A stretch of DNA of 64,000 nt from an uncultured Bacillota bacterium (GCA_958426775.1 CATZZP010000007.1:1-64000); one strand, 5' to 3'; positions 1 to 9,389 are shown, counted from the stretch's first letter. Notes: a model not told the origin generated them from the sequence alone. Made by a program: numbers and translations.

Positions 1-506
1 GCCTCGCTATGCTCCGGCTTTAAAACATGAAGCTGATAAAAACGCTTTGCACCTTCAGAACCGTACTTAAGCATAGTACCCATGGCAGTATCACCGTTAA
101 CATTGGCATTTTCTCGCTTTAAGTTACTGTCCTTAGCCTCACTAAAGGTAATATCCTCATATATTTTCATTAGCTCGGAATTTTTTTCTCTGATTTTATT
201 ACGTTCTGCTCTGTAAAGAATATACCTTTTTGCCGTAGCAGAATGTCCCTTTTTCATAAGCTCTTCTTCCACCATATCCTGTATTTGCTCAACGGTAGGT
301 GTTTCCTTTAATGTTTGTACGGCATTTTCTACCACCTCGTCTGCAAGTTGCATACAGTAATCCTCGCTGTGGTAATCCCCCGATGCATCAAAAGCCTTTC
401 TGATAGCATCGGCAATTTTTATTTTATTAAAGGTAACTCTTCTTCCGTCACGCTTAAGTATTTCTTTCATTTGGAGTTGGCAATTATTCTGTGTAAGCTC
501 AAGCAT
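1..506 (-). CDS. nrdD: Anaerobic ribonucleoside-triphosphate reductase, N-terminal part (cut by window edge)
   Basis: Class III ribonucleotide reductase, which reduces NTPs to dNTPs under anaerobiosis with a glycyl radical installed by NrdG. Only about 168 N-terminal residues are present. The ATG at 506 follows AGGAGG at 514-519. Residues about 12-100 form an ATP-cone (EILKRDGRRVTFNKIKIADA onward), the allosteric dATP/ATP site. The catalytic domain then begins with NANVNGDTAMGTMLKYGS at about 133-150, typical of NrdD. The glycyl-radical C-terminus lies outside the window. The gene is divergent from mreB and has its own promoter. The family call is firm. Confidence 0.93.
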   Translation of the reverse strand, partial: MLELTQNNCQLQMKEILKRDGRRVTFNKIKIADAIRKAFDASGDYHSEDYCMQLADEVVENAVQTLKETPTVEQIQDMVEEELMKKGHSATAKRYILYRAERNKIREKNSELMKIYEDITFSEAKDSNLKRENANVNGDTAMGTMLKYGSEGAKRFYQLHVLKPEHSE

Positions 507-552
507 TATTATTCCTCCTGATTATTACTATATTTAGTAAGCTTTAGAAAAT

Positions 553-581
553 ATTATACTATATACAGAGGTACTTGTAAA
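553..581 (-). promoter_or_regulatory. nrdD promoter with a possible NrdR box
   Basis: On the minus strand TTTACA (576-581) and TATAAT (553-558) are separated by 17 bases, a good sigma-A promoter, about 50 bases before the nrdD start. The spacer holds ATACTATATACAGAG (556-570, + strand), which resembles the NrdR-box consensus around its CTATATA core. NrdR boxes normally come in pairs, and the second one here is not convincing. Promoter likely; NrdR control is only a suggestion. Confidence 0.5.
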
Positions 582-647
582 TATATTTGATAAAAAATTT
601 TATACAGATTTACATATATTTTTTTGTAAAATTTTACGTATTATTTA

Positions 648-668
648 AGGCTGTCTGTACGACAGCCT
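648..668. other. Perfect 8-bp inverted repeat in the nrdD-mreB intergenic region
   Basis: AGGCTGTC, a 5-base loop (TGTAC), then GACAGCCT. Neither strand has a T-run after it, so it is not a classical terminator. It lies between the divergent promoters of nrdD and mreB and could be an operator or a transcript-stabilising hairpin. The rest of the 507-972 interval is very A+T-rich and shows only the two promoters. Confidence 0.4.
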
Positions 669-853
669 CAGGGGAGAATATAGCAGTTAAAATAATTATT
701 AATTTATCCTGTATTATTTAATATAATTTCTTTATGCCCCCTTTCATTATCTATAGTACATACTATGAATAGAGTTAATTTTTGTTACATTCCGATAAAA
801 TATTAAATTTTTACTTGATAATGAAGGTTTTAGTTGAAAAATTTCTAAATTTG

Positions 854-881
854 TTGTATTATATAAAAGAGTATGTATAAT
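854..881 (+). promoter_or_regulatory. Probable mreB operon promoter
   Basis: TATAAT at 876-881 has an acceptable TTGTAT at 854-859 with a 16-base spacer. It lies about 90 bases before the mreB start and is the best sigma-A match ahead of the mre/min cluster. Confidence 0.4.
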
Positions 882-972
882 CAAGGAAATTATGCCTATT
901 TAAAAAAAATAAGCTTAGATGTTAGGCTTTTGGAAATACTTAACTATATAATTACGGAAGGAGCTTTAAATT

Positions 973-2007
973 ATGTTTGGCAAAGATATGGGTATTGATT
1001 TAGGTACTGCAAATACACTTGTATTTGTTAGAAATAAAGGTATAGTTGTAAATGAGCCTTCAGTTGTAGCAATAAATACCGCAACACATGATGTTTTAGC
1101 TGTAGGTGACGAGGCTAAGGAAATGATAGGCAGAACCCCGGGCAATATTGTTGCAATAAGACCTATGAAAGACGGTGTTATTGCTGATTTTGATGTTACC
1201 CAGGCTATGCTTAAGTATTTTATCAATAAGACTTACAACAGAGGCTTATTCAGTCCTAAGCCACGTATTGTAATATGTGTACCTTCAGGTGTTACAGAGG
1301 TTGAAAAACGTGCAGTAATTGAAGCAGCTATTACCGCAGGAGCTAAGGAAAAAAACGCTTACCTTATTGAAGAGCCTATGGCTGCTGCTATAGGAGCAGG
1401 ATTACCAGTAGAAGAGCCTACGGGTAATATGGTTGTTGACATAGGAGGCGGTACCAGCGAGGTTGCCGTTATCTCATTGGGCGGTATTGTTACAAGTCGT
1501 TCTGTAAGAACAGCAGGCGATGAATTTGATAATTCCATTGTCAGCTATATTAAGAAGGAATATAATCTTGCTATAGGTGAAAGAACTGCCGAAGAAATTA
1601 AAATTAACATAGGCTGTGCGTACCTTGATGAAGCTATTGAAAGCAGGGAGATGGAAATCAGAGGTCGTGACCTTATATCCGGCTTACCAAGAACCATTGA
1701 TATTTCATCAGAGCAGGTGCTTAAAGCTCTTTCAGAGCCTGTTGGGATTATTATTGAGGCAATTAAGTATACCCTTGAGAAAACTCCGCCTGAGCTTGCC
1801 GCTGATATTATGGAGTCAGGTATTGTGCTTACGGGCGGCGGTGCTTTATTAAGAGGTCTTGATAAACTGATATCTATTGAAACGGGTATGCCCGTTCACA
1901 TTGCAAACGAACCTTTAAACTGCGTAGCAATGGGTACAGGTGCGGCTCTTGAACACATTGACACTCTCAGAGGTGTGCTTATTTCATCACAAAAACTTAG
2001 TATGTAA
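973..2007 (+). CDS. mreB: Rod shape-determining protein MreB
   Basis: Bacterial actin homologue that polymerises under the membrane and guides the elongasome for lateral wall synthesis. It is 344 residues, normal for the family. Actin-fold nucleotide-binding signatures are visible: DLGTANT near residue 9 (phosphate 1), DIGGGTSEVAV near 156 (phosphate 2) and GIVLTGGGALLRGL near 284 (adenosine). The ATG is preceded by GGAAGGAG at 956-963. It is first in a tight mreB-mreC-mreD-PBP2 run on the same strand, so these are very likely one transcript. No unusual residues were noticed. Confidence 0.97.
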   Translation: MFGKDMGIDLGTANTLVFVRNKGIVVNEPSVVAINTATHDVLAVGDEAKEMIGRTPGNIVAIRPMKDGVIADFDVTQAMLKYFINKTYNRGLFSPKPRIVICVPSGVTEVEKRAVIEAAITAGAKEKNAYLIEEPMAAAIGAGLPVEEPTGNMVVDIGGGTSEVAVISLGGIVTSRSVRTAGDEFDNSIVSYIKKEYNLAIGERTAEEIKINIGCAYLDEAIESREMEIRGRDLISGLPRTIDISSEQVLKALSEPVGIIIEAIKYTLEKTPPELAADIMESGIVLTGGGALLRGLDKLISIETGMPVHIANEPLNCVAMGTGAALEHIDTLRGVLISSQKLSM

Positions 2008-2019
2008 GGGGAGCTTGGC

Positions 2020-2883
2020 TTGATTTTTTTTGATAAAAACAGAAAACTTGTCATAGGCTTAATGACCTTATTTTGCATAATTGCTGCTCTGTTTACCTTT
2101 AACCGAGTAAGCCCCACTTTGTTTGAAAGTACCTTTGGCTTTATAATCACACCCATTCAACAGTTTAATACATCTACCGTAAAGTGGTTCAAAGATAAAA
2201 AAGATTATTTTACAGGTATAGCCTCTCTGCAAGAGGAAAATGCCGCCTTAAAAGCGGAGCTTGAAAAAAAATCGGTTGAACTTAATCGCCTTGAAATGGT
2301 TGAAAAAGAAAATGCCAACCTTACAGAACTGCTTGGTGTAAGCAGTAGATATAAACAATATACCATGGTTACGGCAAACATAATTGCAAAAGACACAGGC
2401 AACTGGTATGACGCCTTTACAATTGACAAGGGTACAAGGGACGGTTTAGGTAAAAATATGGTAGTTATAACAGGTGACGGACTTGTTGGCAGAATAAGAG
2501 AATGCGGCTACAATTATGCAAAGGTTACCTCCATAATAAATGATACCGATGCAATTAGTGCTAAAAGTCTGCGTACCGATGACCTTGGTTATGTTTCAGG
2601 TGATTTATCAAATAAAGGTATGTGTAAAATGGAATATATAGATAATATGGCAGAGCTTACCGAAGGCGATGAAATTATTACTTCAAATTTAAGCGAAATC
2701 TTTCCTCCGGGTATTACTATAGGCTATGTTAAGGAAATAAGCTCTGATAAAACAGCACTTTCTAAGGTTGCTTCTATTAAGCCTTCCGTTGACTTTAAAC
2801 ATCTTGAATCAGTTATGGTAGTAACTGACGATTTTTCCAAAAATTATGTTGAAAATACCGAAACAACAACTACTCAGCAATAA
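2020..2883 (+). CDS. mreC: Rod shape-determining protein MreC
   Basis: Bitopic elongasome protein linking MreB and MreD to PBP2. The 287-residue product has a short cytoplasmic N-terminus, one membrane segment (about residues 10-30), a coiled coil rich in E, K and L (about 67-105) and a beta-rich extracellular domain with VVITGDGLVGRI near 147. It starts with TTG at 2020, supported by GGGGAG at 2008-2013, and lies 12 bases after mreB. The threonine-rich C-terminal tail (TETTTTQQ) is unstructured. Family assignment rests on domain order and operon position. Confidence 0.94.
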   Translation: MIFFDKNRKLVIGLMTLFCIIAALFTFNRVSPTLFESTFGFIITPIQQFNTSTVKWFKDKKDYFTGIASLQEENAALKAELEKKSVELNRLEMVEKENANLTELLGVSSRYKQYTMVTANIIAKDTGNWYDAFTIDKGTRDGLGKNMVVITGDGLVGRIRECGYNYAKVTSIINDTDAISAKSLRTDDLGYVSGDLSNKGMCKMEYIDNMAELTEGDEIITSNLSEIFPPGITIGYVKEISSDKTALSKVASIKPSVDFKHLESVMVVTDDFSKNYVENTETTTTQQ

Positions 2884-2895
2884 GGAGTGTCTGCT

Positions 2896-3405
2896 TTGAG
2901 ATACTTAACCTATGTAATAATGCTTATTATAGGCTTTGTTATTCAATCTACATTTTTTGAGCTTATTACAATCTTAGATATTAAACCAAATATTATACTT
3001 ATAATGATAGTTAGTGTTGCCCTTTTAAGAGGAGAACTAGAAGGAGCTGTCATAGGCTTTATAGGTGGACTTATGTTAGATACCTTCTGTCCTTTTATTG
3101 GTACAAATGCTTTTATAGGAGCTATGATAGGCTACATAACAGGTATATTTACCGTAGGTCTTTATAAGGAAAATCCTTTTGTTCCTGTTATAACTGTATT
3201 TTTTGCAACGCTGGTATACGAATTTGTCTATTATATTTTAAATATTCTTTTGCAAGGATATACTGATTTTCTCTTTTTCTTTAATACCATTATCCTGAGA
3301 GAAATGGTATATAACGCTTTAATTGCTTTACCGGTATACGGCATTGTATACCTTATTAATTCAAAGCTTGAATTAAAGGAGCATTTTAAACGTAAATTAT
3401 TTTGA
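2896..3405 (+). CDS. mreD: Rod shape-determining protein MreD
   Basis: Small polytopic membrane protein of the elongasome. About 169 residues, almost wholly hydrophobic, with about five predicted membrane segments and the family pattern of charged residues between helices (LLRGELEGAVIGFIGGL). I chose TTG at 2896 because AAGGAG at 2882-2887 is spaced correctly for it. The upstream in-frame GTG at 2887 overlaps that ribosome-binding site. It follows mreC directly and precedes PBP2. Confidence 0.9.
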   Translation: MRYLTYVIMLIIGFVIQSTFFELITILDIKPNIILIMIVSVALLRGELEGAVIGFIGGLMLDTFCPFIGTNAFIGAMIGYITGIFTVGLYKENPFVPVITVFFATLVYEFVYYILNILLQGYTDFLFFFNTIILREMVYNALIALPVYGIVYLINSKLELKEHFKRKLF

Positions 3406-3426
3406 TTTGAATTTAGGTGACGTAAA

Positions 3427-5946
3427 ATGCGTGATTTTTTTGATAGAATTTTTAATTATACAAATTCACGTCTTATTTTAATGTATATAGTAATCTGCGG
3501 TTTATTCTTTATACTTATTGTAAAGCTTTATAATCTGCAGATTATAAATGGCAGCTACTACAGCAACGAGGTTAAAGGTACAACCTTAAGAGGCATAGAG
3601 GTAACTGCACCACGAGGCTCTATCTATGATAGATACGGTCGTGAGCTTGCCGTAAACAAGTCCTCTTATATTGTAAATCTTGACCCCGGTGTTACTGTAG
3701 AAAATTTAAACGAGGTATTGCTTAACCTTGTTAATCTTCTTGAAAAAAACGGAGAAGAAATAGAAACAGATTTTCCTATTACGGCAGAAAGCCCTCATAT
3801 TTTTACTTATGACGGTAACACCAAAAAAGAAAAACGCTGGAAGCTTGATATGGGACTTGATGAGAACTTGACTGCAAGTGAAGCCTTTTACGCTCTCAGG
3901 GTTAAGTTTGACATTAATGATGAACTTAGTGATGCTGAGGCTGCTAAAATACTTGCACTTCGTTGCGAGCTTTATTTAAAAAGATTTTCAAAATACGTTC
4001 CAGTAACAATAGCTCATAACATATCAAGCAAAACCGTAACTGACTTAACCGAGCAAAAATCCTCTTATCCATGTGCTTACGTAGATGTTGAGTCACTTCG
4101 TGAATACCCTAAGGCTGAGCTATTTTCTCACATTTTAGGATATATAGGTAAAATAACCGAAGGAGAGCTTTCATCTTATCAAAAGTATGATTATAAGACA
4201 ACTGATATTGTAGGTAAGGATGGTATTGAAAAATCCTTTGAGCTGCAGCTTAATGGTACAGATGGTTTGCAATATGTTGAAGTTGACAGCTTAGGAAGGC
4301 GTATTACAAATATTGATTCGGGTTCTGTTGATCCTGTTCCCGGTAATAATATATTTTTAAGCGTAGATACTGATTTACAGCAAACAGCATATACCGCCCT
4401 TGAAAACGCTCTTAAAGATGCACAGATAAGTCGACTTACAGGTGCAAATAAAGATTATACCTACAATACAAAGCAGGTTCTTGCTTCTATGGTAACAAGC
4501 GATAATATCCGTATAGAGGATATTATGAAGTCCCAAAAAGATACCGAACAATTTAAAATTAAAAATTATATTCTTTCCGTTGATACAGCAGCATCTACTG
4601 ACTACGATTTAGCAAGACAGATAGTTGCCGATGGTCTTGAAAAAAATGAAGTCAAGTCCTATCAGCTTATACTTGTGCTTTTAGAGCAGGGTACTATAAC
4701 AGGTGATGACGACTTTATAAGAAAAGTAACCTCAGGTGCAATAACTCCTCAACAGGTTATAATAGATAAGCTTAACTCCGGTGAGCTTAAGCCTCATATG
4801 CTTAATATGGATCCTTGTACAGGCTCAGTTATTGTAACGGATGTTAAAACAGGTGATATTTTAGCCGCTGTCACCTATCCTTCTTATGATAATAACCGAC
4901 TTGTAAACGGACTTGATAACAAGTATTATACAAGACTTCAGAATGACCCTAACAGACCTCTTGTAAACAGGCCGTTTCAGGAGCCAAGAGCTCCGGGCTC
5001 TATTTTTAAGATGATTACTGCTATTGCAGGTCTTGAAGAGGGAATTATAGGACCTAATACACCAATATATGATAAAGGTACCTTTAAGGACGCAGGCAGA
5101 CCCTATGCTCGCTGTTGGATAGGCAGCGGTGCAGGTTCTCACGGCTCAATTAATGTTGCACAAGCTTTAGAGGTTTCTTGCAACTACTTCTTTTATACTG
5201 TTGCCTACAATATGGGCAACTCTAAATCAGGCACAACTTTAGAGGGTATTAAAACCCTTAATAAATACATGAAGGCATTTGGTCTTAACGACCCCACAGG
5301 TGTGGAAATTTACGAAATTTATGACTCTACCGAGAACTATCCAAGCAATATATCTTCACCTGAATATAAACGTTATATATATACAGCACGTAACCCTGAA
5401 ATTTCCGAAAGTGAGCTTCAGTGGCGTGACGGTGACACTATAAGAACTGCTATAGGTCAATCCTTTAACAACTACACTGCCGCTATTATGGGCAAATATA
5501 TTGCAACCCTTGCTAACGGCGGTACAAGGTATACCTCTCACCTTCTCTCCGCAATTTCAACCTATGACGGCGATACAATATCCACCTATGAACCACAGGT
5601 TGAAAGTAAGATTGATATTAAGCCTGAAAACCTCAAGGCTGTTTATGAAGGTATGAGATTGGTAACTCAAGGTTCAAAGGGTACGCTTAGAAAATATTTT
5701 GAGAACTTTCCGATAACTATTGCCGCCAAGTCAGGTACGGCACAGGAATCAAGCTACAGAAGTGAGCATACAACCTTTGCCTGCTTTGCACCTTATGAGG
5801 ACCCACAAATTTCCGTAGCGGTTATTATCCCTTACGGCAATAATTCAACAGGTCCCGCACCTACAGTTGCCAAAGCTGTTATTGAGGAATATCTGGATAT
5901 TAACTCAATGCCTGAAAAAAAATATTATAACACTCTTACTAAGTAA
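3427..5946 (+). CDS. mrdA: Penicillin-binding protein 2, elongasome transpeptidase
   Basis: Class B penicillin-binding protein that cross-links peptidoglycan during elongation, partnering RodA. The 839-residue product has an N-terminal membrane anchor (about 15-37), the dimerisation domain (APRGSIYDRYGRELAVNKSS near 60) and a C-terminal transpeptidase domain. The catalytic SIFK lies near residue 525, SCN near 583 and KSGT near 768. It is longer than the proteobacterial PBP2 (about 630) because of an insertion of roughly 150 residues between the dimerisation and transpeptidase parts (about 330-460). In my judgement this is common in clostridial homologues. Located between mreD and minC. Confidence 0.94.
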   Translation: MRDFFDRIFNYTNSRLILMYIVICGLFFILIVKLYNLQIINGSYYSNEVKGTTLRGIEVTAPRGSIYDRYGRELAVNKSSYIVNLDPGVTVENLNEVLLNLVNLLEKNGEEIETDFPITAESPHIFTYDGNTKKEKRWKLDMGLDENLTASEAFYALRVKFDINDELSDAEAAKILALRCELYLKRFSKYVPVTIAHNISSKTVTDLTEQKSSYPCAYVDVESLREYPKAELFSHILGYIGKITEGELSSYQKYDYKTTDIVGKDGIEKSFELQLNGTDGLQYVEVDSLGRRITNIDSGSVDPVPGNNIFLSVDTDLQQTAYTALENALKDAQISRLTGANKDYTYNTKQVLASMVTSDNIRIEDIMKSQKDTEQFKIKNYILSVDTAASTDYDLARQIVADGLEKNEVKSYQLILVLLEQGTITGDDDFIRKVTSGAITPQQVIIDKLNSGELKPHMLNMDPCTGSVIVTDVKTGDILAAVTYPSYDNNRLVNGLDNKYYTRLQNDPNRPLVNRPFQEPRAPGSIFKMITAIAGLEEGIIGPNTPIYDKGTFKDAGRPYARCWIGSGAGSHGSINVAQALEVSCNYFFYTVAYNMGNSKSGTTLEGIKTLNKYMKAFGLNDPTGVEIYEIYDSTENYPSNISSPEYKRYIYTARNPEISESELQWRDGDTIRTAIGQSFNNYTAAIMGKYIATLANGGTRYTSHLLSAISTYDGDTISTYEPQVESKIDIKPENLKAVYEGMRLVTQGSKGTLRKYFENFPITIAAKSGTAQESSYRSEHTTFACFAPYEDPQISVAVIIPYGNNSTGPAPTVAKAVIEEYLDINSMPEKKYYNTLTK

Positions 5947-5961
5947 CGGAGGTAAAGTATA

Positions 5962-6636
5962 ATGAATGAAAATACGGTAATTTTTAAGGCTACAAAAAAC
6001 GGTATTACCGTGGTGCTTGATGAAAACGCTTCATATGAAGCCTTAAAATCAGCTCTTGCAGAAAAAACCGCTTCAGCTAAGGATTTCTTTAAAAATGCCA
6101 AGACGTCTATTATGTTCAAGGGCTATATGCTTTCTGATGAGCAGGAAAATGAACTGCTTGAAATTATAAATGCAAATACGGATTTAGATATTACATTTTT
6201 TATAAGCAACGACAATGCTCCCGATATTTCAGCTCCTAAGTTTGCACCTAAGCCAAAGGAGGAGGACGGACCGCTTAATCAGCTTTTATCAGAAGCTTTA
6301 GTAACAGCTAAGAAAAACCTTACCACCTTTCATAAGGGCTCTGTCAGAAGCGGTCAGTCAATACGCTTTCCGGGCAGCATAGTTGTAATAGGTGACGTAA
6401 ACCCAGGTGGAGAGCTTATTGCTGAGGGAAATATTATCGTATTAGGCATTCTTAAGGGTCTTGCCCATGCAGGCTGTTCAGGCTCTCACGATTGCTTTGT
6501 TGCCGCTCTTAATATGAAACCTACACAGTTGCGTATTGCAGAGCTTATTGCCTGTTTCCCTGAAGATGAAAATAAGGCAATACCGCAATATTCCTATATT
6601 AAGGATAATCAAATATTTGTAGAACCGTTACTTTAA
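5962..6636 (+). CDS. minC: Septum site-determining protein MinC
   Basis: Inhibitor of FtsZ ring assembly away from midcell, recruited to the membrane by MinD. The 224-residue product has an N-terminal FtsZ-inhibiting domain (about 1-85), a proline/lysine linker (PKFAPKPKEEDGP) and a C-terminal right-handed beta-helix dimerisation domain, recognisable by GSVRSGQSIRFPGSIVVIGD and GGELIAEGNIIVLGILKG. Start ATG at 5962 follows GGAGGT. It lies 15 bases after PBP2 and ahead of minD. Confidence 0.94.
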   Translation: MNENTVIFKATKNGITVVLDENASYEALKSALAEKTASAKDFFKNAKTSIMFKGYMLSDEQENELLEIINANTDLDITFFISNDNAPDISAPKFAPKPKEEDGPLNQLLSEALVTAKKNLTTFHKGSVRSGQSIRFPGSIVVIGDVNPGGELIAEGNIIVLGILKGLAHAGCSGSHDCFVAALNMKPTQLRIAELIACFPEDENKAIPQYSYIKDNQIFVEPLL

Positions 6637-6741
6637 TCTAAAATTTTGTTGAAATTTGTTTAAAGAAAATGATGCAAAAAGCCAAATTATCTGTTATTAT
6701 AGATAGTGAAATAATTTTTATACATATTTAGGAGGATAAAA

Positions 6742-7542
6742 ATGAGTGAAGTTATAGTTATTACATCAGGAAAGGGCGGTGTAGGTAAAACCACCACTTC
6801 CGCTAACCTGGGTACAGGTCTTGCCATGCAGGGCAAAAAAGTTGCAATGATTGATGCAGATATAGGACTTCGTAACCTTGATGTAATTATGGGACTTGAA
6901 AATAGAATTGTATATGACCTTATTGATGTTGTTGAGGGTAATTGTCGCCTTAAACAGGCTTTAATCAAAGATAAGAAATATGAATCACTTTATCTCCTTC
7001 CTGCTGCCCAGACAAGGGACAAGGACGCAGTAAGCCCTGAACAGATGCAAAAGCTTTGCGAAAACCTTAAGGAAGAAGGCTTTGATTACATAATAATCGA
7101 CTGTCCTGCAGGTATTGAGCAGGGCTTTAAAAATGCCATTGCAGGTGCTGACAAGGCTTATGTTGTCACCACTCCCGAGGTATCAGCAGTACGCGATGCT
7201 GACAGAATTATCGGTATGTTAGAGGCTAATGACCTTCGTGACCCTAAGCTTATCTTAAACCGTATTCGTATAGATATGGTTAAAAAGGGCGATATGATGA
7301 CAATGGAGGATGTTACCGACATTCTTGCTATCGATATTTTAGGTATTGTTCCTGATGATGAAAGCATTGTTGTTTCATCTAACCGCGGCGAACCGTCAGT
7401 AACAGACGATGATTCACTTGCAGGACAAGCTTACAGAAATATTGTCCAGCGTATTTTAGGCAATGAAGTACCACTGCTTAATCTTGAAGAGGGTAAAGGT
7501 ATTTTTGGCAAAATTAAAAAATTGTTCCAAAAAGGAAATTAA
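6742..7542 (+). CDS. minD: Septum site-determining ATPase MinD
   Basis: ParA/MinD-family ATPase that binds the membrane as an ATP dimer, recruits MinC and is displaced by MinE. The 266-residue product has the deviant Walker A GKGGVGKTT (near residue 10), a DADIGLRNLD switch region and IIIDCPAGIE (Walker B). The C-terminal amphipathic helix, GIFGKIKKLFQK, serves for membrane attachment. The start follows AGGAGG at 6730-6735. The 105-base gap before it contains TATTAT preceded by TGT, a possible extended -10, so minDE may have an additional promoter. Confidence 0.96.
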   Translation: MSEVIVITSGKGGVGKTTTSANLGTGLAMQGKKVAMIDADIGLRNLDVIMGLENRIVYDLIDVVEGNCRLKQALIKDKKYESLYLLPAAQTRDKDAVSPEQMQKLCENLKEEGFDYIIIDCPAGIEQGFKNAIAGADKAYVVTTPEVSAVRDADRIIGMLEANDLRDPKLILNRIRIDMVKKGDMMTMEDVTDILAIDILGIVPDDESIVVSSNRGEPSVTDDDSLAGQAYRNIVQRILGNEVPLLNLEEGKGIFGKIKKLFQKGN

Positions 7543-7556
7543 AAGGAAGTGATATT

Positions 7557-7841
7557 ATGTTTGATTTTTGGGGATTATTCAGCAAAAAAACAGCATCAAA
7601 GGATGTAGCCAAAGATAGATTAAAGCTTGTGCTTGTACATGACAGAGTTAATTGCTCAACACAGGTGCTTGAAATGCTTAAAACCGACATTATACGTGTT
7701 ATATCAAACTATATGGAGATAGATGAAGACGAGCTTGATATTAACATTACAGAAACCATGTCAGAGGAAAAGGGCGTAAATGTACCTATGCTTTACGCTA
7801 ACATTCCTATTAAAAGCATGCACAAAAGTAATAAAGCATAA
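7557..7841 (+). CDS. minE: Cell division topological specificity factor MinE
   Basis: Stimulates MinD ATPase and clears MinCD from midcell. 94 residues, a normal length. The N-terminal segment (MFDFWGLFSKK) is the membrane-targeting sequence, followed by the MinD-binding stretch (ASKDVAKDRLKLVLVHDR) and the topological specificity domain (DIIRVISNYMEIDEDELDI). It starts 14 bases after minD with GGAAG as the ribosome-binding site. A MinE suggests pole-to-pole Min dynamics rather than DivIVA anchoring. Confidence 0.93.
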   Translation: MFDFWGLFSKKTASKDVAKDRLKLVLVHDRVNCSTQVLEMLKTDIIRVISNYMEIDEDELDINITETMSEEKGVNVPMLYANIPIKSMHKSNKA

Positions 7842-7856
7842 AGCGGGGTTTTTTAG

Positions 7857-8987
7857 TTGAATATAAAAAAACAACTGCAATCTTTAGATTATTTTTTGAT
7901 TTTATCAGTCTTTTGCCTTGTTATATTCGGTATTGTAATAATCGGTAGTGCTACACGAATAAACATTAACGGACCTGAGGGCGAATTTCAGAACCAGATG
8001 CTATGGTTTGCAACCGGTATAATACTTATGCTTGCTGCTGCCCTTATAGACTATCATACCATTTCCAAGTTTTATATAGTAATTTATGGGTTTAATATAT
8101 TTTTGCTTATACTTGTACTTATTTTTGGCGGAGATGACGGTACAGGCGTTAAGCGTTGGATTTTTGGTATACAGCCTTCCGAATTTTCTAAGGTATTTAT
8201 GATAATTTATTTGTCAAATTTTATTGACAAACACAGAGAAAAGATTAATAATATAAGTATACTTCTTGCTGTTTTTATTGCAACCCTTGTACCTTTTGTA
8301 CTTATTAAAGAACAGCCCTCCTTATCAGCCAGTTTGGTAACTTTGGCAATTATGGTTACCTTGTTATTTACAGGGCGGATAAGCTACAAGTATATTTTAA
8401 TAGCACTGGCTATTGTAATACCTATAGCTATTGTGCTTATAATTGACTTGCATACTGAGGAACATAAAATACTCAGTTTGTTTTTAGAGCCATACCATAT
8501 AAGGCGACTTACTACCGCTGTTAATCCGGATTTATCCAGTCCGGATTATTATCAGACTAAAAATTCTATTTGGGCAATAGGCTCAGGGGAGCTTAGAGGC
8601 AAAGGCTTATATCAGGGTACAATCAATCAGCTTAGCTACCTGCCCGAATCTCATAACGATTTTATTTTTTCTGTTATAGGTGAAGAGTTTGGATTTTTAG
8701 GCTGTGTTTGTGTACTGGTATTGGTACTGATTATTATAGCAAAATGCCTTTATATTGCAGCCAGAGCAATGGATAATCTCGGCAAACTCATAGCATCAGG
8801 TGTTGCAGGTATGCTTGCGTTCCAAGTATTTGTTAATGTAGGTGTTGCAACAGGACTTTTGCCTAATACGGGTATGCCGTTCCCATTTTTAAGCTATGGC
8901 GGCAGTTCCATGTGGATAAATATGATTTCCATTGGACTTGTATTAAATGTAGGCTTGCGAAAGCCCAAATCTATTTTTGAGGGGTGA
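7857..8987 (+). CDS. rodA: Peptidoglycan glycosyltransferase RodA (SEDS family)
   Basis: SEDS-family lipid II polymerase of the elongasome, partner of the class B penicillin-binding protein encoded at 3427. 376 residues with about ten membrane segments. Characteristic stretches are GIQPSEFSKVFMI near 103, the extracellular SHNDFIFSVIGEEFG near 265, and NTGMPFPFLSYGGSSM near 336. It starts with TTG at 7857 and has only a weak GCGGGG as ribosome-binding site. Location with mre and PBP2 genes favours RodA over FtsW or SpoVE. Confidence 0.9.
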   Translation: MNIKKQLQSLDYFLILSVFCLVIFGIVIIGSATRININGPEGEFQNQMLWFATGIILMLAAALIDYHTISKFYIVIYGFNIFLLILVLIFGGDDGTGVKRWIFGIQPSEFSKVFMIIYLSNFIDKHREKINNISILLAVFIATLVPFVLIKEQPSLSASLVTLAIMVTLLFTGRISYKYILIALAIVIPIAIVLIIDLHTEEHKILSLFLEPYHIRRLTTAVNPDLSSPDYYQTKNSIWAIGSGELRGKGLYQGTINQLSYLPESHNDFIFSVIGEEFGFLGCVCVLVLVLIIIAKCLYIAARAMDNLGKLIASGVAGMLAFQVFVNVGVATGLLPNTGMPFPFLSYGGSSMWINMISIGLVLNVGLRKPKSIFEG

Positions 8988-8993
8988 TTTATT

Positions 8994-9389
8994 TTGAACA
9001 TCGCATTAGTTGCACATGACAACAAAAAAATCCTTATGGAAAACCTCTGTATTGCATACAGACATATATTGGTAAAACACGAAATATATGCAACAGGCAC
9101 TACAGGACTGCTTATTGAGGAAACATCAAACTTAACTGTTCACAAGTATCTTGCAGGTCACTTAGGCGGCGAACAACAGCTTGGTTCACAAATAGCCAAC
9201 AACGATATTGACCTTGTTATATTCTTAAGGGATCCTGTTACATCAAAAAATTATGAGCCTGATATTAATTCAGTGCTTAGATTGTGTGACATTCACAACA
9301 TTCCTTTAGCAAGTAACCTTGCAACAGCCGAAGCACTTCTGCTTTCTCTTGACAGGGGCGATCTAGATTGGCGTAATATTGTAAAATGA
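8994..9389 (+). CDS. mgsA: Methylglyoxal synthase
   Basis: Converts dihydroxyacetone phosphate to methylglyoxal and phosphate, an overflow bypass of lower glycolysis when phosphate is limiting. 131 residues, a normal length. Family hallmarks: VAHDNKK at the N-terminus, ATGTTG near 35 (phosphate-binding loop), GGEQQLGSQIA near 59, LRDP near 78, and CDIHNIPLASNLATAEALL near 101 (catalytic His/Asp region). The TTG start at 8994 follows GAGGGGTGAT at 8980-8989. It lies 6 bases after rodA and overlaps the next gene by 4 bases. Confidence 0.95.
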   Translation: MNIALVAHDNKKILMENLCIAYRHILVKHEIYATGTTGLLIEETSNLTVHKYLAGHLGGEQQLGSQIANNDIDLVIFLRDPVTSKNYEPDINSVLRLCDIHNIPLASNLATAEALLLSLDRGDLDWRNIVK

